Source: Sialis fuliginosa (Eukaryota; Arthropoda; Insecta; Megaloptera; Sialidae). Taken from it: DNA of 64,000 nt. Both the position numbers and the translations under genes were made by a program. Of the stretch, positions 1 to 10,520 are shown one piece after another (positions within the stretch are counted from its first letter, which is position 1; each line of letters opens with the position of its first letter). The notes beneath the pieces were generated by a model. The model had not been told where the DNA came from, ran no database searches, and saw only the letters and a list, made by a program, of their open reading frames with translations. The stretch spans positions 1,922,001 to 1,986,000 of the forward strand of contig OY540816.1 in the NCBI GenBank assembly GCA_961205875.1, in the 5' to 3' direction.

Positions 1-316
1 ATTTTTCAGCAAAGCACCTGCTGCCGATTGCGAATACCGAAAGATACCGCCTTGTATTAAGTAATGAGATTCACAAATGTCTTCTCTAGGATGTGCACTT
101 CAGCCTAGATCTGCCCCTTTTTGCCCGTTTTCATTTGCTTGACTGTGAAACTCTTCTAAACGTACAAGAATGATATGTACATACATATTTATTTCACATT
201 GTATAAACGAATATATGTAGTACTACGAGTGTACAAACTTTCTCTGGACCGTAAAATTTGAGGGATGTTTTCCTTTTATGATCTAAGCAACCATTAAGAA
301 AATATTTTTCTAAATT

Positions 317-870
317 CAACCCCTACGGGGGTAAAAAGGGGTGTAAAATTTTGTATGGGGAAATATTTTTTGGTTGGATTTACTTGAAACTTAAAATGAA
401 TACTCTATAATACAAATAATGAAACCAGTATTTAAGTATTTCCCAAAATTAAACTCCTAAGGGGTGCAAGGGGGTGGAAAAGTTTATATAACAAAAAAAA
501 TTTGTTTTTATTCACTCGAATGAAACATTGCACACATATTGTACAAGTCAAATAGCATTTTCGACAATTCAACTCCTAAGAGATGGGAGGAGGGGGGGGG
601 GGTATTGGTGTTAAATTTTTAAAATTTTGATATATTTATCTACATACTTTTTTACGATATTAAGGTAAATTCGGAGAAAATATAATAATATTCAATTAAA
701 ATTAAAATTTCAACCCCTAATAGCGTAAGAGGTGGTCGAGGGTGGGTTTTTGATATGTTTATCTGCATAGTTGCTTTAGTTATATAAGTGAATTTGGACA
801 AAAGAATAAAAAAAAAAAATCGACACTCAACCCCTAATCGCCGGGGTAGTCAGGGGGTTAGTTTATGCAA
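317..870. repeat. Tandem array, ~130-bp unit, five degenerate copies
   Basis: A CAACCCCTAAGGGGT-like block followed by a G-rich stretch recurs at about 317, 450, 570, 711 and 828, a spacing of 117-141 bp, with similar AT-rich text between copies. The same block occurs inside the Helitron at 43966-44919, so this is probably internal Helitron sequence that expanded in tandem. A G-run lies near 590-602. No open frame. Bases 1-316 hold nothing I recognise. Confidence 0.6.
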
Positions 871-969
871 TTTTTAGTTTCATTCATAGTGTTAGAGCGA
901 AACTTTGTTGTGGATTGTTGTAAGGAGATTACTTGTATTTAGATTGTTATTGGTTTACACCGCGTGCTC

Positions 970-1364
970 ATAAAATTAATTTTATTTAAATTGGATATCT
1001 TTTGAAATATATTGGTCGCCATATTGTGTCCGTCATTTTGAATTTTTATAATAAAATTGAAATCAGCGTCCCAATAAAACCTTATAAAATGAATTTTATT
1101 AAAATCGGATAACTTTTGAAATATCTTGGCCGCCATATTGGATCCGCCATTTTAAATTTTTAAATTTTTATAAAAAATTTGAAATCAGTGTCCTAATAAA
1201 ACCTTATAAAATGAATTTTATTTAAATCGGATAACTTTTGAAATATATTGGTCGCCATATTGGATCCACCATTTTGAATTTTTTAATTTTTATTAAAAAT
1301 TTGAAATCAACGTCCCAAAAAACCCTTATAAAATTAATTTTAATTAAATCGGATAACTTCTGGA
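970..1364. repeat. Tandem array, ~120-bp unit, three copies plus a partial
   Basis: Units start at 970, 1084, 1206 and 1328 (lengths 114, 122, 122 and a partial). Each holds ATAAAATKAATTTTATT, CGGATAACTTTTGAAATAT, GCCATATTGGATCC and GAAATCAGYGTCC. The short minus-strand frame over this array is only a translation of the repeat. Confidence 0.85.
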
Positions 1365-1560
1365 CTTTTGGCCATAGAACAGGGTCTCCTGGCCCATAGT
1401 GCGTTTGGAGCGTTCACAGGCACGCAGACACACACACACACACAGACGTCATTGAGATTATGGTCGTACGTGTTCGGGGACCCTCAATACATGTAATTCG
1501 GTTGAAATCTCGAGTTCGAATTTTTTCATGATCACTATACTTTATTATACAGTACATTTC
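1365..1560. repeat. Dispersed repeat terminus with (CA)n tract
   Basis: A GC-richer segment with an (AC)n microsatellite at 1428-1444 is followed by TCGAGTTCGAATTTTTTCAT and GATCACTATACTTTATTATA. The last part recurs at 10975-11040, so this is the end of a dispersed element. Similar ends (polypurine CAGACA tract, then CACTATACTTTATTATAC) occur near 16180-16330. Confidence 0.55.
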
Positions 1561-1900
1561 ATGTATGTATAAAAAAGTAACAAGCAGACAGACATTTTTT
1601 TAAAACTGCCAATTGCCTATAAAATGACGTAGGAATAGACTAAAAAATTTCAAACTATTTGAATTGTACAGAGATCCTACTTTATACATTACTAATTATT
1701 AGTATTGATTATTATTATATGAAATTATTATTTGAAACATAAATAAGTATAAGTAATATTTATTTTGAGTTGAATAATTAAATTAAAAAAATAGTCCTTT
1801 ATTAATTTATTTTTAATTAATGAAGTATTATTTGTATCACTGTTGACGAATACGTAACGATCTAAAAATATTTGATATATTAGAATGATTAGAATATTCT

Positions 1901-2770
1901 TATACAGGGTGGGGCATTTAAAGTGTTACAGATTATTATCTCAAAACCTTCGCATATTTGAAAAAAATGTTTTAACCAAAAACTGTTTGGTTGTATGGGG
2001 GAAATCGAATAGTAATATTTATTTACAATTTTACGTGGCCTTCAAGGATATTTGAAGGTCAACATCATTTTTTTAAATAGAAACCTATAGTTTTTATTTA
2101 GTAATCTTATTCTACGTGAAAAAACACAAATCTTGTATTGAAAACTTTTTTTTGAACAACCTAAGCTTTCCAAGATATCTAACAAAATAATTCGAGATTT
2201 TGAACTTTCAAGATTTTTTTACTCAGAAATCATAAACTTTAGAAAAAAAGTACAGGATACAAAAATTATTTATTTTGGTCTAATGAAACTTGGATAATTA
2301 TTCTAGAATTTTTTTAACATTTCGTATTTTTTTTTCTTTTTGCTAAAATAAAATAAATAAAGTTTTTACATTTTTAAAATAATTCTCCAAGCTTTATTAG
2401 ATCAAAATAAACATTTTTAGTATCCTGTACTTTTTTTCTAAAGTTTATGGTTTCTGAGTAAAAAATTCTTGAAAGTTCAAAATCTCGAATTATTTTGTTA
2501 GATACCATGGAAAGCTTCAAAAAAGTTTTCAATAAAAGATTCGTGTTTTTTTCACGTAGAATAAGATTACTAAATAAAAACTATAGGTTCCAATTTAAAA
2601 AATGATGTTGACCTTCAAATATCCTTGAAGGCCACGTTAAAACTGCAAATAAATATTACTATTTAATTACCGCCTTACAACCAAACATTTTTTGGTTGAA
2701 ATATTTTTTTCAAATATGCGATGGTTCTGATATAATAAACTGTAACACTTTAAATGCCCCACCCTGTATA
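1901..2770. mobile_element. Foldback element, ~870 bp (family FB1)
   Basis: Left end TATACAGGGTGGGGCATTTA and right end TAAATGCCCCACCCTGTATA are exact reverse complements, and similarity continues through most of both arms to a centre near 2335. Examples are the CCTTCAAGGATATTTGAAGG block at 2039-2065 and its mirror at 2617-2640. No coding capacity. A transcript would form a hairpin of about 420 bp. A half-copy lies at 55439-55945. The transposition system is unknown; ends starting TACAGGG are shared with other foldbacks in this window. Confidence 0.85.
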
Positions 2771-2823
2771 TTATGCATACCAACTAAAATACCAGTTAGA
2801 ACATTTTTTACGTTATTTTAGCA

Positions 2824-3204
2824 CAGTGGCGTAGTAAGAAAAATTTTCGAGGGGGGGGGGGGGTTAAGCTTTTTAATCTTATGACTAAAAAAAAAAAGAT
2901 CACACAATTGAAAGTTTATTAATAAGTAATTATTGAAGACCTTTTTTTTTTTTTGGTCATGTAACTAAATGCAGTTAACTATATGATCAAAAAAAAGATA
3001 AATCATTCAATTCAATATTATTATAATTATTTCGCCTATTTTAAGAACATTCTATATTTCGGGGGGGGGGGGGGGGGGTTATAATCACAAAAAAGGTCAT
3101 TCAATTCAAAATTGTAATAATAATTTCATATATTTTCATTGAATATTTCGGGGGGGGGGGGGGGGGGGGTTCGACCCCAAAACCCCCCCGTTCCTACGCC
3201 ACTG
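2824..3204. mobile_element. Non-autonomous hAT MITE with perfect 8-bp TSD
   Basis: Terminal inverted repeats CAGTGGCGTAG / CTACGCCACTG are flanked by identical 8-bp copies of TTTTAGCA (2816-2823 and 3205-3212), the signature of hAT insertion. The 381-bp interior has no transposase. It holds a roughly 90-bp internal duplication whose copies end in long G homopolymers: G13 at 2851-2863, G18 at 3061-3078 and G20 at 3150-3169. A related but diverged element lies at about 26696-26855. Confidence 0.93.
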
Positions 3205-3340
3205 TTTTAGCACAACAAAACGTTAGCGATAATAATATCACGAACGCTGAGAAACACTTACAATTTTCATTATTGTTTTCAATAAAACAAATTGTTTTCA
3301 AAAGTTCTCTATTTATAGCTATAGTAGCAACAACAACAAT

Positions 3341-3481
3341 ATGCTGCGAGACAGTGGTTCCCATTCACAAATCACGGCGCCGCCCGCGCCCTCGTCGGGT
3401 CGAAAGCGTGTGGTCCTGAATACCAAACGCACGGTACAAATGTGTCATACAGTGTTTGGGTATGTCCCGCTGGAAAAACAG
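3341..3481 (+). CDS. Candidate first coding exon, 47 codons, unknown protein
   Basis: ATG at 3341 follows AACAACAACAAT, with A at -3, a fair eukaryotic start context. The frame runs 47 codons to a CAG|GTAACG donor at 3481/3482, leaving phase 0. Codons in the first half are G/C-ending (GCG CCG CCC GCG CCC TCG), unlike the surrounding AT-rich repeats, and the interval is free of recognisable repeats. The peptide has a Ser/Pro-rich start, a basic GRKRVVLNTKR segment, then MCHTVFGYVPLEKQ. I do not recognise the family, see no signal peptide, and cannot find the next exon in this window, so the intron would be long. Without splicing the frame ends at 3568. It could be an alternative first exon, an exonised repeat or chance. 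Confidence 0.3.
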
Positions 3482-4122
3482 GTAACGGGTCAAGTTGTAT
3501 GTTATATCCAAAGATGTCGCTCCAATTCCAGTAAAATGTATATTATACGGAGTTTCTATAAGTTGTGATATGGATGATTGATAAAAAATAAGTAGAACAG
3601 TTTTGGGCTTCAACCCAATGGATTTTATTTTTAATTGACCAGTTTGTAGTTTATGTTTAAGAAAGTAACTCAATTTATGTTTATTATTATTAATTATTTT
3701 TGAATATTAAAAAAAAAACAAATATGTAAAATATTTTTTATTTATTTTTTAGTCGGAAAAACCCACAAAAATTGACATTGAATTTGAAAAAAAATTATCA
3801 AAATACATCTATTTGATATTTTTATTAATTTTTTATTACTTATTTAAATGTTAATTTTAAATTGAGAAGTTAGAAGAGTCTCATAAAACATAAAAAAATG
3901 TAAGTTAGGTCTCACGTATGACCTTATCGGATGAAAGACTTCAGGACTGTACGTGTACATAGTCACTATTCGCCTGTCAGCAATAATAGCACGGTTGCCC
4001 CAAGGGAAATATTTTGCTTTGTAGTCGTAGTGTAGATGCGTGTATAATATTTACAATGTTGATCTTCTAGTATGTTGTGAGAGTGGGAAGACTGTATTTT
4101 AAATAATATTATTTCTATTTTT
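3482..4122. other. AT-rich segment with no assigned feature
   Basis: Follows the candidate exon. It is AT-rich, with a moderately GC stretch at 3900-4040 that I cannot assign. No inverted repeat or open frame stands out. Confidence 0.4.
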
Positions 4123-4854
4123 AGGGTTCCGAAGAAACCCTATTTATCTTACATTGTCCGTCCGTCCGACCTTTTCACTCAAAGCAAAATATATCGTAAA
4201 CTATATAAGCTATAAACTTGAAATTTTTACTGAATATGTAAAATGATACCCTCTAAGAAAAGATGTATAAATTGGTTGAAAAAATAATTTTAAGGAGCTA
4301 AAGCTAGGTAAAAAAATATTTTTTCTATAGCAAGGCATGTGGAACGTTAAAATGTATAACCAAACCAGCGGAATTTGACCCCTTTTCTTATTTTTTTTAA
4401 ATCAAAAATCAAAGCCTGCAGGGGGCTTTAAAGAAAAAAAAGTGTATACCAAGACGTGTGGGGTATCAAAATGTAGATCTCAATCAGTAGAATTTTACCC
4501 TATTTTTTATTTATTTTTTTCTAACTCAAAAATGACGCCTGTAAGGGGCTAAAAGCAGTATTTTATTTTGTCCATCTCCATCTCTCTAACTCTGTAACTA
4601 CTGGCTCAAAAAATCTTTAAAAAATTTGGTAACGAGGCTTTGGGGAGACCACCAAGTCAATAATATCATTTTAAATTTTGGAGAAATAGGGAGGGGCGTC
4701 ATAGAATTTTTTATTATTATATCTAGGCAAGTGGGGTGTCAAAATGTACATAGATGTCAATTAGTGGAATATAATTAAGTATATTATTTTCTAACTCAAA
4801 AATAAACCTGTGGCTCGAAACACTCCACGTAGTACGTAGGTACTTCGGAACCCT
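4123..4854. mobile_element. Element with AGGGTTCCGAAG inverted ends
   Basis: AGGGTTCCGAAG at 4123-4134 is mirrored by CTTCGGAACCCT at 4843-4854. A TCCGTCCGTCCG tract lies just inside the left end. Internally AAAATGTA/GAATTTWACCCC blocks repeat near 4350-4390, 4465-4500 and 4735-4770, so the interior is degenerate tandem. It resembles the class of the 28183-29219 element (TTCCGTAG ends plus a GGACGGAC tract) but in the opposite orientation. No coding capacity. Confidence 0.65.
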
Positions 4855-5159
4855 TATGGCATACACTCGTCTATGCCATGTAAGAGTAAACTAATGACAT
4901 TTAAAACGATTAATAAGTTGTTTATTTCTGCAAACTGTAGGTACGTGTTTGACACACAAAAATGTTAGTATTGTTTTATTGTATTATAAAGAAAGCACGA
5001 AAGTAATAGATAAATAGATAAGGTTCGCACCAACAAAAAATTACAATTACCATTTTCTAATAAAATTTTAACCATGTTCACAACGATCTTTTGCCTTATT
5101 TGTAAAATATTAAAAATAATGGTACGGGTCTATATAATATGGTAATTCTATTTACATAC

Positions 5160-5275
5160 GAAGGTCGCTGCCAAAGGCTGAGACCCGAGTAAATTTGAGT
5201 ATCAAAATATGGCGTGATTTGGGGAAGGGGGGCAAAGCGCCTAGGAGCAAAGCCCCTTGTACAAAAATATGTATC
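5160..5275. repeat. Dispersed GC-rich repeat, Helitron-like tail
   Basis: Contains TGGCGTGATTTGGGG followed by GGGGGGCAAAGCGCCTAGG and GAGCAAAGCCCC. The reverse complement of 50635-50700 matches it (GGCACGATTTGGGG, GCGCAAAGCACCCAGGGGC). Short GC hairpins next to a C-TTAG/CTTG end suggest degenerate Helitron-like 3' tails, but this is inference. Confidence 0.4.
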
Positions 5276-5313
5276 AATTTGATATCACCAGGTTACTATT
5301 TTAAAACTATTTA

Positions 5314-6395
5314 ATACACAGTGTCCCAAGACTGTGTCAAAGTTCATTATTTCATTTATTATAACAAATGGAAGAAAACTTTAAATACAAAAGTTATCAA
5401 GATAGGCAAGCAGCACATTTTGAAAATAGTTACATTTATGTCGGGTGTCCCATAAGTGCGTTACAAATCAAAGTTATATTTTTTTAAATACGAAGTGTAT
5501 TTTTTGAATTGATAATCTAAAAGCATTTATTCTTTTGGATACTTTGATATAAGCATGTGTGGGACTATACTGAGCGGTTTAGAAATTATGACCATTTTTG
5601 TAAGAAAATTGGGTTCTTTTCAACACCTTGTAATTTTAATTTTTCTTTTGTTTTCTGCTAAAAATAGTTTTGGCATATTGCGATATTACATCCAACATTT
5701 ACAAAATTGTATTCTTTGTACAGGATGTATCAAAACTCTGAACTTAATTTTTTTTCAAAATTTTCAAATGGAGCTCCCTATATATTTTCACATTTTCGAA
5801 TTGCCTATTCAATTCTAAACGCATTTTATAAACTATGTTCTATACCTAAATATAGCCTTTAAAGAATTATTTGGAAGATTTTAAAAATCTTTACATGTTT
5901 TATAAAAACAATACAACTTTATTATAATCCATAAAACTATTCTAAACTTAGCAACATAAAAATGTAGAAATTAAATAAACAAATGATACACAAAAGTTAA
6001 TTTCTTTGTTCAAAATGCTCACCAGCGGCGTTAATACAAAGTTGTTACTTATCATTCAAATTAAATTAAATCTTCCAAATAATTCTTTAAAGGCTAGATT
6101 AAGCTATAGAACATAGTTTATAAAATGTGTTTAAAATTGGACAGGCAATTCGAAAATGTGAAAATATATGGGGTGTTCCATTTGAAAATTTTGAAAAAAA
6201 TTAAGTTCAACACACTTTGTATTTAAAAAATATAACTTTGATTTGTAGTGCACTTATGGGACACCCTATATAAATGTAACTATTTTAAAAATGTGCTGCT
6301 TGTCTATCCTGATAACTTTTGTATTTAAAGTTTTCTTCCATTTGTTATTATAAATGAAATATTGAACTTTGACACAGTCTTGGGACACCCTGTAT
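5314..6395. mobile_element. Foldback element, ~1.08 kb (FB2)
   Basis: GTGTCCCAAGACTGTGTCAA near 5321 is mirrored by TTGACACAGTCTTGGGACAC at about 6368-6388, followed by CCTGTAT, giving an ATACAGGGTGTCCC-type end. Arms stay similar for about 560 bp on the left and 330 bp on the right (for example CTTTAAAGAATTATTTGGAA near 5858 and its mirror near 6073-6092). The loop is roughly 5890-6065. The plus-strand frame at 5555-5818 is a repeat translation. Confidence 0.8.
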
Positions 6396-6477
6396 GTTAA
6401 TATAGTAACATACGGTAGAAATAATTTAACTGAAAAAAATATTAGACAATTTCTACTTTACAGATAAAATGTATAAA

Positions 6478-6512
6478 CCCGGGTAACACCGGGTCCAAAG
6501 CCTTAGTCATAT
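6478..6512 (+). mobile_element. Helitron-like 3' terminus
   Basis: ACCCGGGTAACACCGGGT forms a short GC hairpin followed by CCAAAGCCTTAG and T. It closely matches the tail at 32091-32123 (hairpin, CCAATGCGCTAG, T). The canonical CTRR end is degenerate here (CTTAG), so this is a decayed copy. The matching 5' end was not identified. Confidence 0.45.
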
Positions 6513-6591
6513 ATAAACATTGAACATAACTCGATCTCACAATATAATAATATTATAACAATATCATACATAAAATTTACATTTATATTAC

Positions 6592-6860
6592 CAGAAAACT
6601 GCAAACTCAGTACCCGAAACAAAAGCAATAAAAACAAACTGGCAATTAAAAAAAGAAGAAGACGAAAACTGCCAACATCAACTGCGAGTTCGCCATTTCC
6701 CGTGTCACCTAACCTCAAACTCGGCACGGCAGATGTGTAAGGAGTTATAGCTGCGTATGGCCGGCGCGTGACGGAACAACGATTATTTCACATACAGTAA
6801 ATTGTCTATCCTGTCGATTTTATGTGCGTGTGTGTCCAGTCCGTTCAGGTTTTACTCAAA
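6592..6860 (-). other. GC-richer unassigned segment with minus-strand open frame
   Basis: On the minus strand a frame is open from about 6770 to 6503, first hydrophilic (TPYTSAVPSLRLGDTGNGEL) and then strongly hydrophobic (about 20 Leu/Phe-rich residues), with a possible TCTG|GTAATA donor at 6592/6591. There is no ATG; the apparent start is GTG. The segment is distinctly less AT-rich than its surroundings. It may be a repeat fragment, a 5' exon lacking its start, or chance. Confidence 0.2.
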
Positions 6861-7145
6861 AACTCCGGTCGCAATGCGGGAGAAAAGTTTTAGGGGGTTG
6901 AAATACGAACACGTACAATGTGTGTGCTATACTCATGCATGTAATAAATACATAGTTTGAAGTTTGAGCAATTGGATTTTTAAATCGTAATGTTGTTCAA
7001 TAGAATTAAGCTTCATTGTCATGTTTGAATATGTATTGATATTTGACACATTTTTAATTATCAGAATGGTATATTTGCATTACAAGGGTATATTTGTTAT
7101 TTACAAAAATAGTTAAGTAACAAAAGTGTCATATTTGTTTGTAAT

Positions 7146-8004
7146 CAGAGCTGTGCGGTACTCGAGTACTGTACTCTAAGTACTTTTAGTGTACTCGGTA
7201 CTCAGTCCACGAATACTTTACTTTGAATGTACTTGTACTTGTACTTAACCCATTTTAAACCGCAAAAAAGTACTCGAGTACATTTCCGTGTATAATAATA
7301 ATAATAATACGTAATAAATAATACTATTATATATTATTTTTAACGTTTACCCCCGTTTTTATCTTTGGTTTGTTATATTCTAAAGTCAAATAAACGCCAA
7401 GAAACAATAAAATGCATGTGGCCGAAAAGTATCTGTACACAGTGGCGGATTAAGGCCCATATAAGAATCTGATCGTAGGTAAAAAAATTAAAAAACTTTT
7501 GTTTGAAACATTATTTCATCCCAGGTGATATTTTACATCTGGACCGTCTATTCTTCAGATCCAAACCACAAAATAAAAAAAGTCGTAGAATAAAGATAAA
7601 AATAAGTCCAAAATTGAACTTGAGCTGTTTCATTATCTTGAAGACAAGAGGACCAATCTTTCAATGCTAGATAACTACCCGAAAAAAAAACTTTTTAAGC
7701 GATATAAGATATAATACGTGCTTGCCATCATCAACCGCAGTAGAGCGTTTGTTTTCATTAGCGATAATTGTAAACAATCTTCGTCGCCATGCCCTCACAG
7801 ACGAGAATTTTGAAAAATTCGTCATTCTTGAATCAAATAAAATAGAATTATAAACAATATAGTGTTTTATTATAAGCACAACCCTTAGTTAGTTCCCTTA
7901 GCCACCCCACCCCCTCATTATCATTCAATATTAAAAATGTACTCGGTACTCTGTACTTGTACTCTGTACTCGAGTACTTTTTGTTTGTACTCAGAACAGC
8001 TCTG
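7146..8004 (+). mobile_element. hAT-like element with (GTACTCGAGTACT)-rich ends
   Basis: Ends are CAGAGCTGTGCGGTACTC (left) and GTACTCAGAACAGCTCTG (right). Both subterminal regions are full of GTACTCGAGTACT / TACTTGTACT repeats (7155-7275 and 7938-7995). The relic at 7589-7853 is hAT transposase, so the element is a decayed autonomous copy. No clear 8-bp duplication is visible. A second left-type end, CAGTGGCGGATTAAGG at about 7440, suggests another hAT fragment inside. Confidence 0.75.
7589..7853 (+). pseudogene. Relic of hAT transposase, C-terminal dimerisation region
   Basis: From 7589 the frame reads ELELFHYLEDKRTNLSMLDN before a shift in the poly-A run at 7682-7690. It then continues NTCLPSSTAVERLFSLA, LRRHALTDENFEKFVILESN and ends at TAA (7851-7853). 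The P-S-S-x-A-x-E-R-x-F-S motif followed by RR.xL.xxNxE is the conserved C-terminal hAT dimerisation domain, known from the family. About 85 codons survive; the frame is closed upstream by a stop at 7586-7588. The catalytic and BED zinc-finger parts are gone, so it is not functional. It lies inside the inverted ends at 7146 and 8004 in a consistent orientation. Confidence 0.85.
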
Positions 8005-8454
8005 ATTATATTATAATAGTAGGTTGGCATAAACTTGGAGGCCATTAGATCCTTACGGAAATCCTACGGCGGCACCCAAATCGCAGTCGTCAGGTTTCCA
8101 GCGGCCATGGCCAAGAGAAATCATTGAATGAAAAAACACAAAAGTAGAAATTTTTTAAGTGTTTTTAATATCTGTCATTTTTTATGAATGAAAAATGTGT
8201 ACTAATAATCCATTGTTTTTAATTCAAATCGAACAATAAACTATTACAGCTGCTTAATATTGAATTGTTTACTCATCAGTAAAAAAATGATATTCAAATA
8301 TAACAAACATTATAAAAATTGCTAATTCTACCAATATATTTGTATTTTTAGGCAGAATTGCTGTTTTAATTTTTTTTTTATTTAAAAAATAAGCATTCAT
8401 TTTTTCCATTTATTCTTCCTGTTAAAATACGGGCCGATAAAATTATTTTATACA

Positions 8455-8489
8455 TAATACACGCGGGTGAAGTCGCGGACAAATTCTAG
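8455..8489 (+). mobile_element. Helitron 3' terminus
   Basis: CACGCGGGTGAAGTCGCGG forms a CGCG/CGCG hairpin; about 7 bases later comes CTAG (8486-8489) followed by T. This is the CTRR-T arrangement of Helitron 3' ends and matches the intact copy ending at 44919. Sequence before it (8005-8455) is AT-rich without a clear 5' end, so the copy is 5'-truncated or too decayed. Confidence 0.6.
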
Positions 8490-8521
8490 TTAAAAAATAT
8501 ATTTACTAATAATTATTATTA

Positions 8522-8596
8522 TCGCCGAGTTTACCGTCGCCAAGTTGACGGTCGCCAAATTGACCATCGCCGAGTTGGATGCGCCGACTTGACCTG
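8522..8596. repeat. 15-bp minisatellite, five units
   Basis: Five consecutive 15-bp units of the type TCGCCAAGTTGACGG start at 8522, 8537, 8552, 8567 and 8582 and differ by 1-5 bases each. The period is a multiple of three. On the minus strand it is open and reads as a VNLAT-type pentapeptide repeat (for example MVNLATVNLATVNSA). It has no start codon and no flanking open frame, so coding is not supported. Confidence 0.8.
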
Positions 8597-8915
8597 TCCC
8601 GATTTCTTATGCCCAAATAAAGATAATCCCGGTAAGAGAACTTGACTTGGATTTTTTTCGCACAACGGCCGATAATTCGCCTTATTTTTCTGAGCTATTT
8701 AAGAAACCGTAAACAAAAAGTACCTACCTATCTACTTTGACAAAAAAGTTATAGCCATTTAAAGATTTTCCGAATTTCCAGATTACATTATATTACAAAT
8801 AATTCATCTCATTTAACCGAATCTTACTGTTTAGGAATTTTCCAAGCATTCACGCTTATCTTGGACAGCCTGTATATATAAATATGCATACATTCTACAT
8901 ATATTGCAGTATATT

Positions 8916-9100
8916 TTTAATTAATATTATAAATGCGAAAGTGTCTCTCTCTCTCTATCTGTTTGTTACCTTTTCACGGTTAAACCGCTGAACCGATCTC
9001 GATGAAATTTGGCAGGGAGGTAGCATGCATCCTGAAGAAGGGTATAAGCCTACTTTGTATCCCGAAAAATGTATTAGATAAAAAACGTGTGTGTAACATG
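8916..9100 (+). mobile_element. Helitron 5' fragment
   Basis: ATTATAAATGCGAAAGTGTC followed by AAACCGCTGAACCGATCTCG, ATGAAATTTGGCAGGGAGGT and GCATCCTGAAGAAGG matches the 5' part of the Helitron at 43966-44919 and its internal duplicate. No 3' hairpin follows nearby, so the copy is truncated. Confidence 0.65.
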
Positions 9101-10020
9101 TGTACACGCGACGGTTATACTTTTTTGGCGTAGACGTCTAGCGTGCAAATGCGAAACTAAAAACTTGTTTTATCGAATATATCATAACAGAAATCTGTAT
9201 TATCTATTTGTATTATTTACCTAACCTAGTTTCATGGTATTGTTTTCAATTACCTAACTTCCATGCGAACGGGTAAAGGCTAGTTTAATATAAATTAGTA
9301 AAAAAGCAACTAAAAGGGTCATGTACTTCGAATTTTTTATTCAAAGCATTCTTGAGTAATTTATTTTCAATTATTATGTGACAGAAGGAATTATCTGGTT
9401 CTTATTATTTGAACTTCAGCTCGATAAAACTGTGATATGAAACAATATTTATAATTTTTGTTTCCTAAATACAAAAGTTTTAGAAACACTGACAAATGAA
9501 AACTAAAAAACAACCAACATTCGTTTTAAAAGTCCTGATTACATTTTTTACACACAACTATATTTAATATGTATAATAAAATGTACAATGAAACTAATAT
9601 TAGTTTGTTAATCTACTGTTTTCAATCTTATTTTACATTTTTCCTCATTCATTGTACGTACATACATTCTAACGCAAAACTCTCAATGTTCCCATCCCAT
9701 TTGTACTATGCGTTATAGCCCATTCACATTCACCTGTTCTTGAGAACAATTTATGAACGTGTGTATCGTAATTTACCAGTATAATTAAAATTTGAAATTC
9801 GAAACTACTACCAAAACACACCTAAGCGGTAATAAGTTTCTACTGGTTGCTATTACTGCATAATTATTATGAATATAAGGCTTCTCCATGTGCAGACTAT
9901 ACTGTTTTGGTTTTTAATTACCTTTTAATGGAATTTAGAAACAATAGTACAAGGATTATCAAATAGTCATTAGAAATAATGAGCGACTGAATGTTTTTAA
10001 GTTATTTTGATTAAAATGAC
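9101..10020. other. AT-rich stretch with nothing assigned
   Basis: No inverted ends, tandem period or open frame noticed. A short Helitron-internal fragment (TTCACCCCCTGTCAAGTATG at about 10060, compare 44354) begins just after. Confidence 0.35.
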
Positions 10021-10360
10021 GATGACTCACAATTTCTAGCTTCGCACGGGAGTTAATATTTCACCCCCTGTCAAGTATGAAGGGTTGTAATTATTGTTTT
10101 AGCTAACCCAGCAAAAAACAACAATCAGACCATAAATACGCATTTTCGGGTCCAGTTTTTGTAAAAATATTTTTTCTATGTAACTAACATATATTCTGAA
10201 TATGAGCCAAATCAGACTATAAATACACATTCTCGACTCCAGTACCACCTAAAAAAAAGTTTAACTTATCGGAGCACCAAACGAACATAAGGTGTGAATA
10301 TGTCTTCGATATGTCCAGTGGTCCTGATGAGATCACATGCATATGCACCAACGTTTTTAT

Positions 10361-10520
10361 ACAGGGTGTCCAAAAATTCGCCGACTCCACTACAGGAGGT
10401 GATTCGGGACCCAAAAACAAACAAAAAAGTTCATATAAACATAGGTCCGGAAATGAACCGTTTCCGAGGTTATAACCACTTTTATGTTCAAAAATCGTAA
10501 TTAAGAATCCTCTTGGCATT
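10361..10520. mobile_element. Fragment with ATACAGGGTGTCC end
   Basis: ATACAGGGTGTCCAAAAATT at about 10361 is followed by ACTACAGGAGGTGATTCGGG and ACATAGGTCCGGAAATGAAC, a denser-GC block. The mirrored end is absent, so this is a one-ended fragment of the TACAGGGTG class. Overlapping open frames on both strands are repeat translations. 10521-10700 is A/T low-complexity. Confidence 0.5.

Noticed and set aside
6503-6727. Minus-strand frame with a Leu/Phe-rich segment, like a signal or membrane segment
   Set aside because: The first codon is GTG, not ATG, and no upstream ATG in frame was found. Kept only as a low-confidence segment.
8522-8596. CRISPR array
   Set aside because: Units are contiguous 15-mers with no spacers, in a eukaryotic setting. 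The 16-bp array at 53023 is rejected for the same reason.
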